The notes beneath the pieces were generated by a model. It worked only from the letters and a program-made list of their open reading frames with translations, did not search any database and was not told where the DNA came from. Of a stretch of 64,000 nucleotides of DNA, positions 1 through 9,586 are shown piece after piece. Each line of letters starts with the position of its first letter. Positions within the stretch are counted from its first letter, which is position 1. A program made the translations under genes and the position numbers. Source of the stretch: Brevundimonas intermedia (GTDB lineage Bacteria; Pseudomonadota; Alphaproteobacteria; Caulobacterales; Caulobacteraceae); assembly GCF_004614235.1 (NCBI RefSeq), contig NZ_SPVH01000002.1, forward strand, positions 124,001-188,000, in the 5' to 3' direction.

Positions 1-2
1 CC

Positions 3-74
3 GCCTATCTTCAGAAACACCCCGAACACGCCGAGGCGGTTCACCCGACCTATCGCGGCATCCTGGGAATCTAG
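3..74 (+). CDS. 3' end of an unidentified gene (partial)
   Basis: An open frame enters from the left edge and ends at TAG 72-74, giving 23 residues ending HPTYRGILGI. It is too short to assign a family. Its stop overlaps the stop of the small minus-strand gene at 71-205, so the two are convergent. It could be chance readthrough, but the high-GC third positions and the tight convergent overlap favour a real gene end. Confidence 0.4.
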   Translation, partial: AYLQKHPEHAEAVHPTYRGILGI

Positions 75-205
75 GATCCGGCGCCGAACACCCCGGCCAT
101 GGCCATGACGAACAGGCCCACGATGGCGACGGCCGACACGCACGCGGCGACCGCCCCCACAGCGAGGACGACAATCAAGACCTGTTCGCGCACGCTCTTT
201 TTCAT
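71..205 (-). CDS. small single-span membrane protein
   Basis: A 44-residue open frame starts at ATG 205-203 and stops at TAG 73-71. The N-terminus MKKSVREQ is basic. It is followed by about 30 mostly hydrophobic residues (VLIVVLAVGAVAACVSAVAI, then VGLFVMAMAGVFGAG), enough for one membrane span. The charge pattern predicts the N-terminus in the cytoplasm. A GGGAG lies about 14 bases upstream, rather far for a strong ribosome site. The family is not recognised and function is unknown. The gene is convergent with the frame entering from the left, sharing three bases of the two stops. Confidence 0.5.
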   Translation of the reverse strand: MKKSVREQVLIVVLAVGAVAACVSAVAIVGLFVMAMAGVFGAGS

Positions 206-251
206 TGTCGCGTTTTAGACTCCCAGCTTGTCTTTCGTCCAACGCGCACGT

Positions 252-282
252 CTTGAATAGCAACTGTCCAAGTTCTATATAG
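252..282 (+). promoter_or_regulatory. candidate sigma-32 (heat-shock) promoter of rpoH
   Basis: CTTG at 252-255 is separated by 18 bases from TCTATATAG at 274-282. This closely matches the alphaproteobacterial RpoH-type promoter (CTTG, 17-18 bases, CYTATNTNNG). It lies about 175 bases upstream of the rpoH start. Heat-shock autoregulation of rpoH from such a promoter is established in Caulobacter; its use here is inferred from the match. Confidence 0.55.
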
Positions 283-315
283 TCTTCTGAACGGCGCGAG
301 TGGCGCCAGGGTCAC

Positions 316-335
316 GGTCACGCTTTCGTGTGACC
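316..335 (+). other. hairpin in the rpoH leader
   Basis: GGTCACGC and GTGTGACC form an 8-bp stem (one G-T pair) around a TTTC loop, in the presumed rpoH 5' untranslated region. No T-run follows, so it is not a classical terminator. It may affect mRNA stability or translation. Confidence 0.4.
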
Positions 336-458
336 ATCCGCCTCTAAAAATGGCGGCAACCCATCGCTACTTCACCGGTTGAGGGGTGAGACTTCGGAGC
401 ACGCACCGTGGCCGATGACGAAGAGCCCGCTCGTTTAGACGGTCGGAGGGACCTGTAT

Positions 459-1346
459 ATGGCTGCCAATAGTACGCTCGCGGTGATGTCGCCTGAACAA
501 GGCCTGTCGCGTTATCTGACGGAAATCCGCAAGTTTCCGATGCTGACCAAGGACGAGGAGTTCATGCTGGCGAAGCGCTGGTCTGAGCACCAGGACGCCG
601 AGAGCGCCCACCGTCTCGTGACCTCGCACCTTCGTCTCGTGGCCAAGATCGCCATGGGCTATCGCGGCTACGGCCTGCCGATCGGCGAAGTGATCTCCGA
701 GGGCAATGTCGGCCTGATGCAGGCCGTCAAGAAATTCGACCCGGACAAGGGCTTCCGCCTGGCGACCTACGCCATGTGGTGGATCCGGGCCTCGATCCAG
801 GAATACATCCTGCGCAGCTGGTCGCTCGTGAAGATGGGCACCACCGCCGCGCAGAAGAAACTGTTCTTCAACCTGCGCAAGGCCAAGAGCCAGATCTCGG
901 CCTTCGAGGAAGGCGACCTGCACCCCGAACACCTCGCCGCCATCGCCACGAAGCTGGGCGTCAGCGAGGAAGAGGTCACCAACATGAACCGCCGTCTCGG
1001 CGGCGACGCCTCGCTGAACGCGCCCCTGCGCGCCGACGGTGAAAGCGAGTGGCAGGACTGGCTCGCCGACGACACGGCTGTTTCCCAGGAAACCCAACTC
1101 GCCGAAGACGAGGAAAAGGGCATCCGCATGAGCCTTCTTCAGGAAGCCATGGAAGAGCTGACCGACCGCGAGAAGCACATCCTCACGGAGCGCCGCCTCA
1201 AGGACGATCCGGTGACCCTGGAAGAACTCGCCGGCCAATACGGCGTGTCGCGCGAACGCGTGCGCCAGATCGAGGTCCGCGCCTTCGAGAAACTGCAAAA
1301 GGCCATGCGCGCCGCCGCCGAAGAGCGGAATCTCGTCGACGCCTGA
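459..1346 (+). CDS. rpoH: heat-shock sigma factor RpoH (sigma-32)
   Basis: RNA polymerase sigma-70 family factor that directs transcription of chaperone and protease genes in heat stress. The 295-residue protein has region 1.2/2 (LSRYLTEIRKFPMLTKDEE), the core-binding and -10 region with WWIRASIQEYILRSW, the RpoH box around KLFFNLRKAK, and a C-terminal region 4 helix-turn-helix (TLEELAGQYGVSRERVRQIE). The start at ATG 459 is chosen over the upstream GTG at 408 because GGAGGG sits 8 bases before it and the resulting length matches alphaproteobacterial RpoH. A sigma-32-like promoter lies upstream and a perfect hairpin follows the stop. Confidence 0.95.
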   Translation: MAANSTLAVMSPEQGLSRYLTEIRKFPMLTKDEEFMLAKRWSEHQDAESAHRLVTSHLRLVAKIAMGYRGYGLPIGEVISEGNVGLMQAVKKFDPDKGFRLATYAMWWIRASIQEYILRSWSLVKMGTTAAQKKLFFNLRKAKSQISAFEEGDLHPEHLAAIATKLGVSEEEVTNMNRRLGGDASLNAPLRADGESEWQDWLADDTAVSQETQLAEDEEKGIRMSLLQEAMEELTDREKHILTERRLKDDPVTLEELAGQYGVSRERVRQIEVRAFEKLQKAMRAAAEERNLVDA

Positions 1347-1356
1347 TCGAGCCTGA

Positions 1357-1383
1357 CCTGTCGCGCTCTATCGGCGCGACAGG
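1357..1383. terminator. bidirectional hairpin between convergent rpoH and receiver gene
   Basis: CCTGTCGCGC (1357-1366) and GCGCGACAGG (1374-1383) form a perfect 10-bp stem with a 7-base loop. It lies 10 bases after the rpoH stop and just before the end of the convergent gene. There is no strong T-run on either side, so termination efficiency is uncertain. Confidence 0.5.
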
Positions 1384-1394
1384 CCTCTATCGGT

Positions 1395-2207
1395 TCAGGA
1401 CGCCCGCGCCATCGGGGCCGCTTGCTCTGCAGCCTTCGCCGCCGCGACTACGGCGCCGATCGGCTGGGCCAGCCCGACCTTGGTCACCTGACCACCGGCC
1501 AGATAGGCCTGCAGCGTCGCCACGACCATCGCCAGCTTTGCGTCCGCCGTCTTGATCGCCAGCCCGTTCAGCGTTTCCGCCTGCTGTCGAATGGCGCGCG
1601 TCGCTTGCGACGGATCCTGATCGAACTGCGCCAATGCTGAAATCAGGATGCGGATCGCCTGATCCTTCACCTCGGCCGGCCCACCGCCGCCCAAACCGTC
1701 GCTGCGCCGCTTGCGCGCGCCCGAGTATTCGCCCGAGTTGAACCGCCGCCGATCCGGCCCGACATAGCCGACCGCCTCGATCCAGGGCCTGGGCTTCAAC
1801 GCCACGTTCTCGACCCGCTTGAACAGGTCGCCAGTCGTGAAGGGCTTTCTCAGAAACTCGTGGATGCCGGAATCGCGCGCGCCTTTGATGGCGGCGGCTG
1901 TCGCCTCGCCCGTCACCATGATGATAGGCGACATTCGGCACGCCATGCTCGACCGGCGTATCCGCCGCGCCAGCGTCTCGCCGTTCAGCGCCTCACCGGA
2001 CCGCTCGGTGAAGATCACGCCCGGCTCGACGTCGCGCAGCAGCTCCAGCGCCCGCTCCTCGTCGGTCTCGGCATAGACCTCGCGCGCGCCCATCCCCTTC
2101 ATGATGTCCGTCAGCAGTCGTGCGGACGACAGGTTGGGATCGACGATCACCACCCGCCTGACGGCGGGTTCGATGCGGCTCAAGGTTCTGGCGTTTGCGG
2201 CGAACAC
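1395..2207 (-). CDS. receiver-domain protein with Glu in place of the phospho-Asp
   Basis: A 270-residue protein with an N-terminal CheY-like receiver fold (about residues 18-135) and a helical C-terminal part without a recognised output domain. The first beta strand has VIVDPN (D23). The third strand reads EPGVIFTE, so the position normally held by the phosphoacceptor Asp is Glu68. The switch Thr (MVTGEA) and conserved Lys (RKPF) are kept. A Glu here can mimic a constitutively phosphorylated state, so it may be a locked or pseudo-receiver. The C-terminal half holds Ala/Gln-rich helices that could mediate protein contacts. It sits between rpoH (convergent) and purA (same strand, 74 bases away). 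Target unknown. Confidence 0.8.
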   Translation of the reverse strand: MFAANARTLSRIEPAVRRVVIVDPNLSSARLLTDIMKGMGAREVYAETDEERALELLRDVEPGVIFTERSGEALNGETLARRIRRSSMACRMSPIIMVTGEATAAAIKGARDSGIHEFLRKPFTTGDLFKRVENVALKPRPWIEAVGYVGPDRRRFNSGEYSGARKRRSDGLGGGGPAEVKDQAIRILISALAQFDQDPSQATRAIRQQAETLNGLAIKTADAKLAMVVATLQAYLAGGQVTKVGLAQPIGAVVAAAKAAEQAAPMARAS

Positions 2208-2281
2208 GTCCGTCTCCCGTTTGGAGCCGTTATCCTTACCGCGCGCTGGTTAAAGCCTGTTGAATCAAGGAAACCGCCGCC

Positions 2282-3577
<1,296 letters not shown>

Positions 3578-3594
3578 GGTCCGTACTCCGCCTA

Positions 3595-3614
3595 GCGTTC
3601 TCCTTGGAGAACGC
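3595..3614. promoter_or_regulatory. perfect inverted repeat upstream of purA
   Basis: GCGTTCTCC and GGAGAACGC form a perfect 9-bp palindrome around TT, centred about 28 bases before the purA TTG start. It could be a regulator-binding site or a leader hairpin that sequesters upstream sequence. No T-run follows. No known regulator motif is recognised. Confidence 0.45.
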
Positions 3615-3708
3615 GTCAAAACCAGCAGGCGCCGCGTCATCGCGGCGATCTGAATGCGGGCGCAGCCTATAGCGGGGGAATCATCCGATGTCGTCCCAGA
3701 AGTCGGAT

Positions 3709-4869
3709 TTATCCGATCTCCGAGACCGCCGTTTCGAACGCCCATTCCAGCCAAGGCGTCGCCGCCATCACATCGGTCGTCTCGACCGTGCAACCGCACC
3801 ACAGCCTAAGCCCAGGCGGTGCGTTACGATGCGGCTCCATGTCGAACACCGCCGCCTCGCCTTCCAGCAGGGCCTTGAACCGCACGACGAAGGCTTTCTG
3901 CGCCTTGGGGTCCAGCGCAGCGATCCGCGCATCGGTGAACTTCAGGCAGACCGATGTCGTCGATCGGATTTCCTGCCGATCCGGCAGGAAGGCGATCCAG
4001 TCCGTCCGCTCAACCCACTTCGCCAATGCCGCATAGTTGGCGTCCGTGCGCCGGATCAGCTCCGTCAGGCCGCCGATGCCCTTCGCCCAGTCCAGGGCGT
4101 CGATCCAGTCCTCGATGGTCAGGATAGAGAAGGTGTTGATCGCCACCCCGTCCGCCAACGCCCGGTCGAACCGACCCTTGCCGTCCGTCAACCGCAGCAG
4201 CTTGGGGATCGCCCGATCAGGCCGATACCCATCCAGCCGCGCCACCGCGCGCGGCGACAGCATCATCACGCCGATGCCCGCCTCGCCGCCCAGCGCCTTC
4301 TGGAAGCTGAAGGTCACGACATCCAGCTTGTCGAACGGCAAGGGCATGGCGAAGGCGGCCGAGGTCGCGTCGCAGATGGCCAGCCCCTCGCGATCGTCGG
4401 AAATCCAGTCGGCGTCCGGCACGCGCACGCCCGAGGTCGTGCCGTTCCACGGAAACACCACGTCCTTGGACCAGTCCGCTTTACTCAGATCCGGCAGTTC
4501 GCCCCACGGCGCCGTCAGCGCCTCGGGCTCCAGGCCCAGATGATCCTTCACGTCCGCCAGCCAGGTCAGGCCGAAATTCTCGAACGCCACGACCTGCACC
4601 GGCCGGTGCCCCAGCATGCCCCACAGCGCCGCCTCTACCGCGCCCGTGTCCGACCCCGGCGTGTAGAGCATCACATGGCTCTCGGGGACTTCCAGCACCT
4701 CGCGCGTCAGTCGCAGGCCATGCGCAAACCGCTCCACCACTTCCGGCGCGCGGATGCCCCGCCCCAACAAATCCGTCGGCAATCCGCCCAACGCATACCC
4801 AGGCCGTTTTGCAGTCGGCCCTGCCGAAAACCACGGCCGCGCCGGCTTCACATCAGGCTTCGCGGTCAT
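3709..4869 (-). CDS. serC: phosphoserine aminotransferase
   Basis: PLP-dependent enzyme converting 3-phosphohydroxypyruvate and glutamate to phosphoserine in serine biosynthesis (and the matching step toward pyridoxal phosphate). The 386-residue protein begins with the [10 protein letters not shown] entry motif of the SerC branch common in alphaproteobacteria. It has [11 protein letters not shown] for cofactor phosphate binding, [19 protein letters not shown] and the Schiff-base lysine K191 in SFQKALGGE. The start codon lies 4 bases after the stop of the upstream J-domain gene, so the two are probably cotranscribed. purA follows after 131 bases with its own leader palindrome. Confidence 0.92.
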   Translation of the reverse strand: MTAKPDVKPARPWFSAGPTAKRPGYALGGLPTDLLGRGIRAPEVVERFAHGLRLTREVLEVPESHVMLYTPGSDTGAVEAALWGMLGHRPVQVVAFENFGLTWLADVKDHLGLEPEALTAPWGELPDLSKADWSKDVVFPWNGTTSGVRVPDADWISDDREGLAICDATSAAFAMPLPFDKLDVVTFSFQKALGGEAGIGVMMLSPRAVARLDGYRPDRAIPKLLRLTDGKGRFDRALADGVAINTFSILTIEDWIDALDWAKGIGGLTELIRRTDANYAALAKWVERTDWIAFLPDRQEIRSTTSVCLKFTDARIAALDPKAQKAFVVRFKALLEGEAAVFDMEPHRNAPPGLRLWCGCTVETTDVMAATPWLEWAFETAVSEIG

Positions 4870-4873
4870 AATC

Positions 4874-5800
4874 TCAACGTCCCGGCGTATAGGGCCGCTT
4901 GGCCCGCCATTCCTCGGCGAACTTGGTCAGGGCCTCGTCAGGCTCGTCCGGCAGCGTCACCACCAGCCGCGCCAGCAGATCCCCGCGCTTGCCTGCCGCA
5001 TAGGCCCCGCGCGCCTTCAGCCGCAGAATCTTGCCCGAGTTCGACCCCGCCGGGATCGTCATCTGCACCACGCCCTCGGGCGTCGGTACGCGCACCTTGG
5101 CGCCCAGCACCGCGTCGGGCACCGACACCGGCAGATCCATGGTCAGGTCCGCCCCATCGCGCTTGTAGATCGGATGCGTCTCGATCCTCAGCTCGATCAG
5201 GGCGTCGCCGTTCTCGGCCCCGCGCCCCGGCGAACCCTGTCCGCGCAGGCGGATGGTCTGGCCTTCCGACGCCCCCTTGGGAATGGTCACGTCCAGCGTG
5301 CGGCCGTCCGAGAACTGGATCCGCCGCGTAGCCCCCGCGATGGCGTCTTCCAGACTGATGTCCAGCGTCGCCTTCACGTCCTGGCCGCGCGAGGTGAAGT
5401 CCCGCGCGCCGCGCTGACGCCCCGCCCCGCCGAACATGCCGAACAGGTCGTCCAGATCGACGCCTTCGAAGTTCGCGCGACCGCCCGGTCCGCCGCCGAA
5501 ACCGCCGCCCGCGCCGCCCTGGCCGAACGGACTGCCGCCGGCGCGACCGCCTCCGCCGAAGCCGCGATATTGTTCGTTGCCGTCATTGTCGATCTGGCCG
5601 GCGTCGTATTTGGCCCGCTTCTCGGCATCGCCCAGGATGTCGAAGGCCGCCGTCACCCGCTTGAACTTGTCCTCGGTGATCTTGTCGCCGGGGTTCTTGT
5701 CGGGGTGCAGCTCCTTGGCGAGCTTGCGATACGCCTTCTTGACCTCGTCCGCGCTCGCGCCCTTCGAAACGCCCAGTTCCTTGTAGGGGTCGCCTGCCAC
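4874..5800 (-). CDS. DnaJ-class (CbpA-like) J-domain chaperone
   Basis: A 308-residue Hsp40-type co-chaperone that would stimulate DnaK. It has an N-terminal J domain (about residues 3-70, HPD in ELHPDKNPGD), a Gly-rich linker (about 75-120) and a C-terminal substrate-binding region (VKATLDISLEDAIAGATRRI onward). There is no CXXCXGXG zinc finger, so it is a type II/CbpA-like protein rather than DnaJ. The GTG start at 5800 is preferred because the J domain begins at once and GGAG lies about 11 bases upstream; the ATG at 5866 would add 22 unrelated residues. It lies 87 bases downstream of the last GTA gene on the same strand and ends 4 bases before serC. Confidence 0.85.
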   Translation of the reverse strand: MAGDPYKELGVSKGASADEVKKAYRKLAKELHPDKNPGDKITEDKFKRVTAAFDILGDAEKRAKYDAGQIDNDGNEQYRGFGGGGRAGGSPFGQGGAGGGFGGGPGGRANFEGVDLDDLFGMFGGAGRQRGARDFTSRGQDVKATLDISLEDAIAGATRRIQFSDGRTLDVTIPKGASEGQTIRLRGQGSPGRGAENGDALIELRIETHPIYKRDGADLTMDLPVSVPDAVLGAKVRVPTPEGVVQMTIPAGSNSGKILRLKARGAYAAGKRGDLLARLVVTLPDEPDEALTKFAEEWRAKRPYTPGR

Positions 5801-5887
5801 GTGCGTTGTCGCTCCAACTGAAAAGATCGAGAGGCCGTCAGTTAAGCCATGCCCCGCCCCACGCAAAGGGCCGGACCCGTCATTTGC

Positions 5888-8800
5888 TCAGATCAGCCCG
5901 ATTTCCGCCTCCACCTCTGCCTCTGGGCCCCACCCAAACCCCTCGCCCCACTGCGCCACGGCGATCCGCGCCGTCGCCGTCACGCCCTCGGGAAAGTCCG
6001 CGGCCAAGGCAGCCGCCGGATAGAAGGCGGACAAACTCTCCGCCTCCATCGTCCGAACCCCGACCCCGCCGTCCAGCACCCGCACACGGAACCGCACCGG
6101 ATCGACCGCCGCAGGCTCCCCGTCCCAACCATCGCCGAACAGCCGCACACGCGACGTCCACCGGATCGTCAGCCCGTCCCCCTCCGCAGCGATGACCATT
6201 CCACACGGCGACCACGGCCGGTCATGCACGCCCCTCGACTGAAATACCGTCTCGGTGAACCCCGTCCCGCCCGGCGCTGCGCCCGCAGGCCCCGCGCGAC
6301 AGACCAGCGGCAGGCCCCGCCCCCCCCGCCCGATCTCCGCCCGCGCCAGCCGGTCGTCCAGGAACACCACGACCGATCCCGCCCCGGCGCCGGCCCGCAT
6401 CTCGACCTCGGTCCCCTGCTGTCCGCGCAACAGACCCTCCAGCCGCCACGTCCCCGGCCCGATGAGCACAGCCGACCGATACTGCACGATCTCCCAGCCC
6501 GCCGCCGTCTCGACCGCCAGCGCATTGCCGCCGCCCAGCACCGCCGCCGCGACCGCGCTCTCGGGCGCCGCCCCCTCGACCCGCACCACGACCGCATGGA
6601 CCTCGTCCCAGCGATGCCGCACCCCTGGCCCCAACGCCTCGACCAGCACCTCGACCGTCGCCGGCGTCTCCACATCGCCTCGCGCCGTCAGCGTCTCGGC
6701 CGACGCCCCCGCATGCAGCCGCATCGTCCGCCAGGGTTCCGCCGCCACAGCCACGACCGGCCGCGCATCTTCCTCACGCCCCATTAACGGCGGCAAATCC
6801 ATCACTCTAAGGAACGGCGCCCCGACCACCGCCGGCGTCTCGCCGCCGCGCCAGACGCCATCGTCCTCGACGACCCGCCGCGCGCGCAGAGGCTCCAGCA
6901 CCGCCGACGGCGTCTCGTCCGCCGTCGTCCGCATCACGCGCCAGGCGCCCGCCGCGCCTTCCAGACACACCCCGTCCCCCGGCTCCATCCGCAAAGCCTC
7001 CAGCGGCCCCAGCGCCAGGGTCTTCGCCTCCACGCCGTCCCCGATCAGCGCCCGCTCCGCCGCTGCTCTCGCCAGCCCGCCGCCGCACACCAGCGGCAGG
7101 TCCAGATCCACCCCGCCGCCGGTCGCCGCTGCATCGTCCGACCGCACGACCACCGCGCCGGTCTGATAATCCGCCGTCTCGTCGATGAACCGCACCCGCG
7201 CCTCGCCCGCCCTCGGCTCCAGCGTCCGCGTCGTCGCCTCCGCCGCACCGGTCTCAGGCAAGGCCAGCGCCTCGCCCGCGATCTCCACCACCACCTCCAC
7301 ACGCCCCAGCACGGCGACCCGCCCGTCCCGCTCTGCCGCCACGGCGTCGAACGCCGCCAGCAGCGGCTCCAGCGCATCGCGCGTCCGCATCGGCCGGTCG
7401 ATCACATAGCCGGCCGCCGCCCCCTCGACGCCCTCGACCGACATCTCTGACGGCGACAACCCGCCGCGCGCCAGCACCGCTTCGATCAGGTCACGCCCGT
7501 CCCCCGCCAGCCGCCCGTTCAGCCAATGCCCGGCCCGCCACGCGCCGGCGTCCGCCCAGACATCCCCCCTTGCTGGGAACGCCGGATACGGCCGCGCGTC
7601 CCAGCACCAGGCGTCCGCCCCCGCCAGCATCCGCCCGCCATAGATTGCCGATGCGGGATTGTTCTCCGGGTCCGTATAGTGCCCCAGCACCGCCTCCAGC
7701 GACGCCCGCTGCACCGCATCGTCGCGCGCGCCCGTCGATCCAGGCGGCAGATGGCTCTCGGTACTCTTGGGGTCCTGGAACAGGTTCGGCGCATTGCCGC
7801 CCCGGTCCACCGCCGCACAGCCGAACTCCGACAGCCGCACCGGCTTCATGCCGGGAACCCAGGCCGTCGGCGTCGGCGCCCTCACCCCGCCCGGCCGGTC
7901 ATGGTGCCGGTTCGACCACCAGCCCTTCAGGTCCTTGGGCCGAAACACCCAGTCCTCGCCATATGCCCCATCAATGATGGGCGTCCGCACCTGCGCCGTC
8001 CGATCCGCCTCATCCGTATAGTACCAGTCGAACCCGTCCCCGCCCGCGACGCCCGCCGCCAGATAGGCCGGGTCCGCCGCCCCGTCGAACGTCGCCGCGT
8101 CCACGCCGCCGTCGTCCTCTCGCCAGTCCGTCAGCGGCGGATACCAGTCGATGGACACATGATCGATGTTCGTATCGGCCCACAGCGGATCGAGATGGAA
8201 CACGACCTCCCCTCCCGCTTGCCGCCCGAAATACTCGCTCCAGTCCGCCGCATAGGACAGGGCCACGCCCGACCCGACCACCGCCCGGCATTCCGCCGCC
8301 AGCGTCCTGAACTGTTCGACCGCCGGAAAGCCCCCGGCCGCATCCCGCGTCCAGGTCACGCCCCGCATCTCCGAACCGATCAACAGCCCGTCCGCCCCCT
8401 CCTCGGCCGCGATCCGGGCATAGTGCAGCGCCATTCGCCGTAGACCCCAATCCTCGGCCCCGCCGAACAGGGCCGCGATCTCCGCCGTCGCCCCCGCTCC
8501 GTCCACGCCCGCCACCCGTCCGCGCCACGGATAACCGGGGCAGTCCATGAAGACGAACGGATACAGGGTCACCTCCAGCCCCCGCGCCTTCAGCTCGCGG
8601 ATCGCCTGACGCACGCTCTCGTCCGACGGCGTCCCGCCATAGGCCGGCGCCCCATCGATCTGACTGACCTGATAGGCGTCTTCGCGCGCCACCCCCGCCA
8701 CGGACCAGGCCATCGGCTCCGTCGGCTTGTCCCGCCGCTCCACCCCCGGTCGCACGTGGCATTCCCCGGCCCTCAGATCGCTGCCGAACCAACCGACCAC

Positions 8801-9586
8801 CAGACTGACCCGTTTCAGCTCCGGCAGCTGCGCCTGCAGCTGGTCCAGCGACACCAAGAGGTCCGCCCGACCCTCGCCGTTGTGCACATTCTCAGGCCGT
8901 GTCCGCGTCAGCCCCTCGCGTCGCACCACCGCCTCGGTCGCCAGGGCGAACTCCCCTGCGCCGGGGATCAGACACACCCCCTCAAGCATATCCTCCAGCC
9001 GCGCCTTCTGCCCGCGCGGCCGCCGAAACACTTCGAAACTCAGCTGCGGAACCCGGTCCCCGAACGGTCCCAGCGGCAAGTCCTCGAACACCACATAGGC
9101 CGTGCCGCGATAGGCCGGCGCCGCCCCTTCCACCGCCTCGATCAGAGGATCCGGCATCTGGTCCTCGCCCCCGCGATGCACCCGCATCACGACGCCGGTC
9201 ATGTCCATCAGCCGCCCATCGGCCCAGACCCGCCCAACGCCGTCGATCTGCCCCTCGCACAGCGCCACCGCGAAACTCAGCGAATAGACATAGTCGACAG
9301 TCTTCGGCCCGCCCTTGCCCGCCCGCCCCTTGGACTTGCCTTCCAGGAACCGCGCCGCCCAGATCACCTGACCCGTCACCCGCGCCCGTCCAAAGACGCA
9401 GGCCATCGGCGACCCCTCCGCCGTCCCCTGCACCTTCAGCGTCTCCAGCCGCGGCCCCACCTGCCGCGCCGGCGCCAGCGACCCGACCACGCGATTGTCG
9501 ATCGCCCGCCCGAGGGTCGAGCCGATCACCCGCCCGATACCGCCGCCGACCTGCTGGCCCACAGCGCTCAACACAACCTGAGCCAA
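5888..9586 (-). CDS. GTA baseplate megatron / host-specificity protein (g15)
   Basis: The 1232-residue homologue of Rhodobacter GTA g15, the large phage-tail-tip protein at the end of the GTA tail. The N-terminal hydrophobic Gly-rich segment (GQQVGGGIGRVIGSTLGRAI) precedes the tail-tip region. A glycosidase-like TIM-barrel domain spans roughly residues 340-750 (SEMRGVTWTRDA, DWSEYFG, SIDWYPPLTDW, KPVRLSEFGCAAVDRGGN). A receptor-binding-protein-like C-terminal part follows. The start is TTG 9586, directly after the TGA of g14, with GGAGG 6 bases before. It is full length with no visible frameshift. Role by homology: tail-tip assembly and cell-envelope penetration. Confidence 0.92.
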   Translation of the reverse strand: MAQVVLSAVGQQVGGGIGRVIGSTLGRAIDNRVVGSLAPARQVGPRLETLKVQGTAEGSPMACVFGRARVTGQVIWAARFLEGKSKGRAGKGGPKTVDYVYSLSFAVALCEGQIDGVGRVWADGRLMDMTGVVMRVHRGGEDQMPDPLIEAVEGAAPAYRGTAYVVFEDLPLGPFGDRVPQLSFEVFRRPRGQKARLEDMLEGVCLIPGAGEFALATEAVVRREGLTRTRPENVHNGEGRADLLVSLDQLQAQLPELKRVSLVVGWFGSDLRAGECHVRPGVERRDKPTEPMAWSVAGVAREDAYQVSQIDGAPAYGGTPSDESVRQAIRELKARGLEVTLYPFVFMDCPGYPWRGRVAGVDGAGATAEIAALFGGAEDWGLRRMALHYARIAAEEGADGLLIGSEMRGVTWTRDAAGGFPAVEQFRTLAAECRAVVGSGVALSYAADWSEYFGRQAGGEVVFHLDPLWADTNIDHVSIDWYPPLTDWREDDGGVDAATFDGAADPAYLAAGVAGGDGFDWYYTDEADRTAQVRTPIIDGAYGEDWVFRPKDLKGWWSNRHHDRPGGVRAPTPTAWVPGMKPVRLSEFGCAAVDRGGNAPNLFQDPKSTESHLPPGSTGARDDAVQRASLEAVLGHYTDPENNPASAIYGGRMLAGADAWCWDARPYPAFPARGDVWADAGAWRAGHWLNGRLAGDGRDLIEAVLARGGLSPSEMSVEGVEGAAAGYVIDRPMRTRDALEPLLAAFDAVAAERDGRVAVLGRVEVVVEIAGEALALPETGAAEATTRTLEPRAGEARVRFIDETADYQTGAVVVRSDDAAATGGGVDLDLPLVCGGGLARAAAERALIGDGVEAKTLALGPLEALRMEPGDGVCLEGAAGAWRVMRTTADETPSAVLEPLRARRVVEDDGVWRGGETPAVVGAPFLRVMDLPPLMGREEDARPVVAVAAEPWRTMRLHAGASAETLTARGDVETPATVEVLVEALGPGVRHRWDEVHAVVVRVEGAAPESAVAAAVLGGGNALAVETAAGWEIVQYRSAVLIGPGTWRLEGLLRGQQGTEVEMRAGAGAGSVVVFLDDRLARAEIGRGGRGLPLVCRAGPAGAAPGGTGFTETVFQSRGVHDRPWSPCGMVIAAEGDGLTIRWTSRVRLFGDGWDGEPAAVDPVRFRVRVLDGGVGVRTMEAESLSAFYPAAALAADFPEGVTATARIAVAQWGEGFGWGPEAEVEAEIGLI

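Noticed and set aside
3688..5331. 547-codon plus-strand frame opposite serC and the J-domain gene
   Set aside because: It crosses two recognised minus-strand genes and contains no protein motif.
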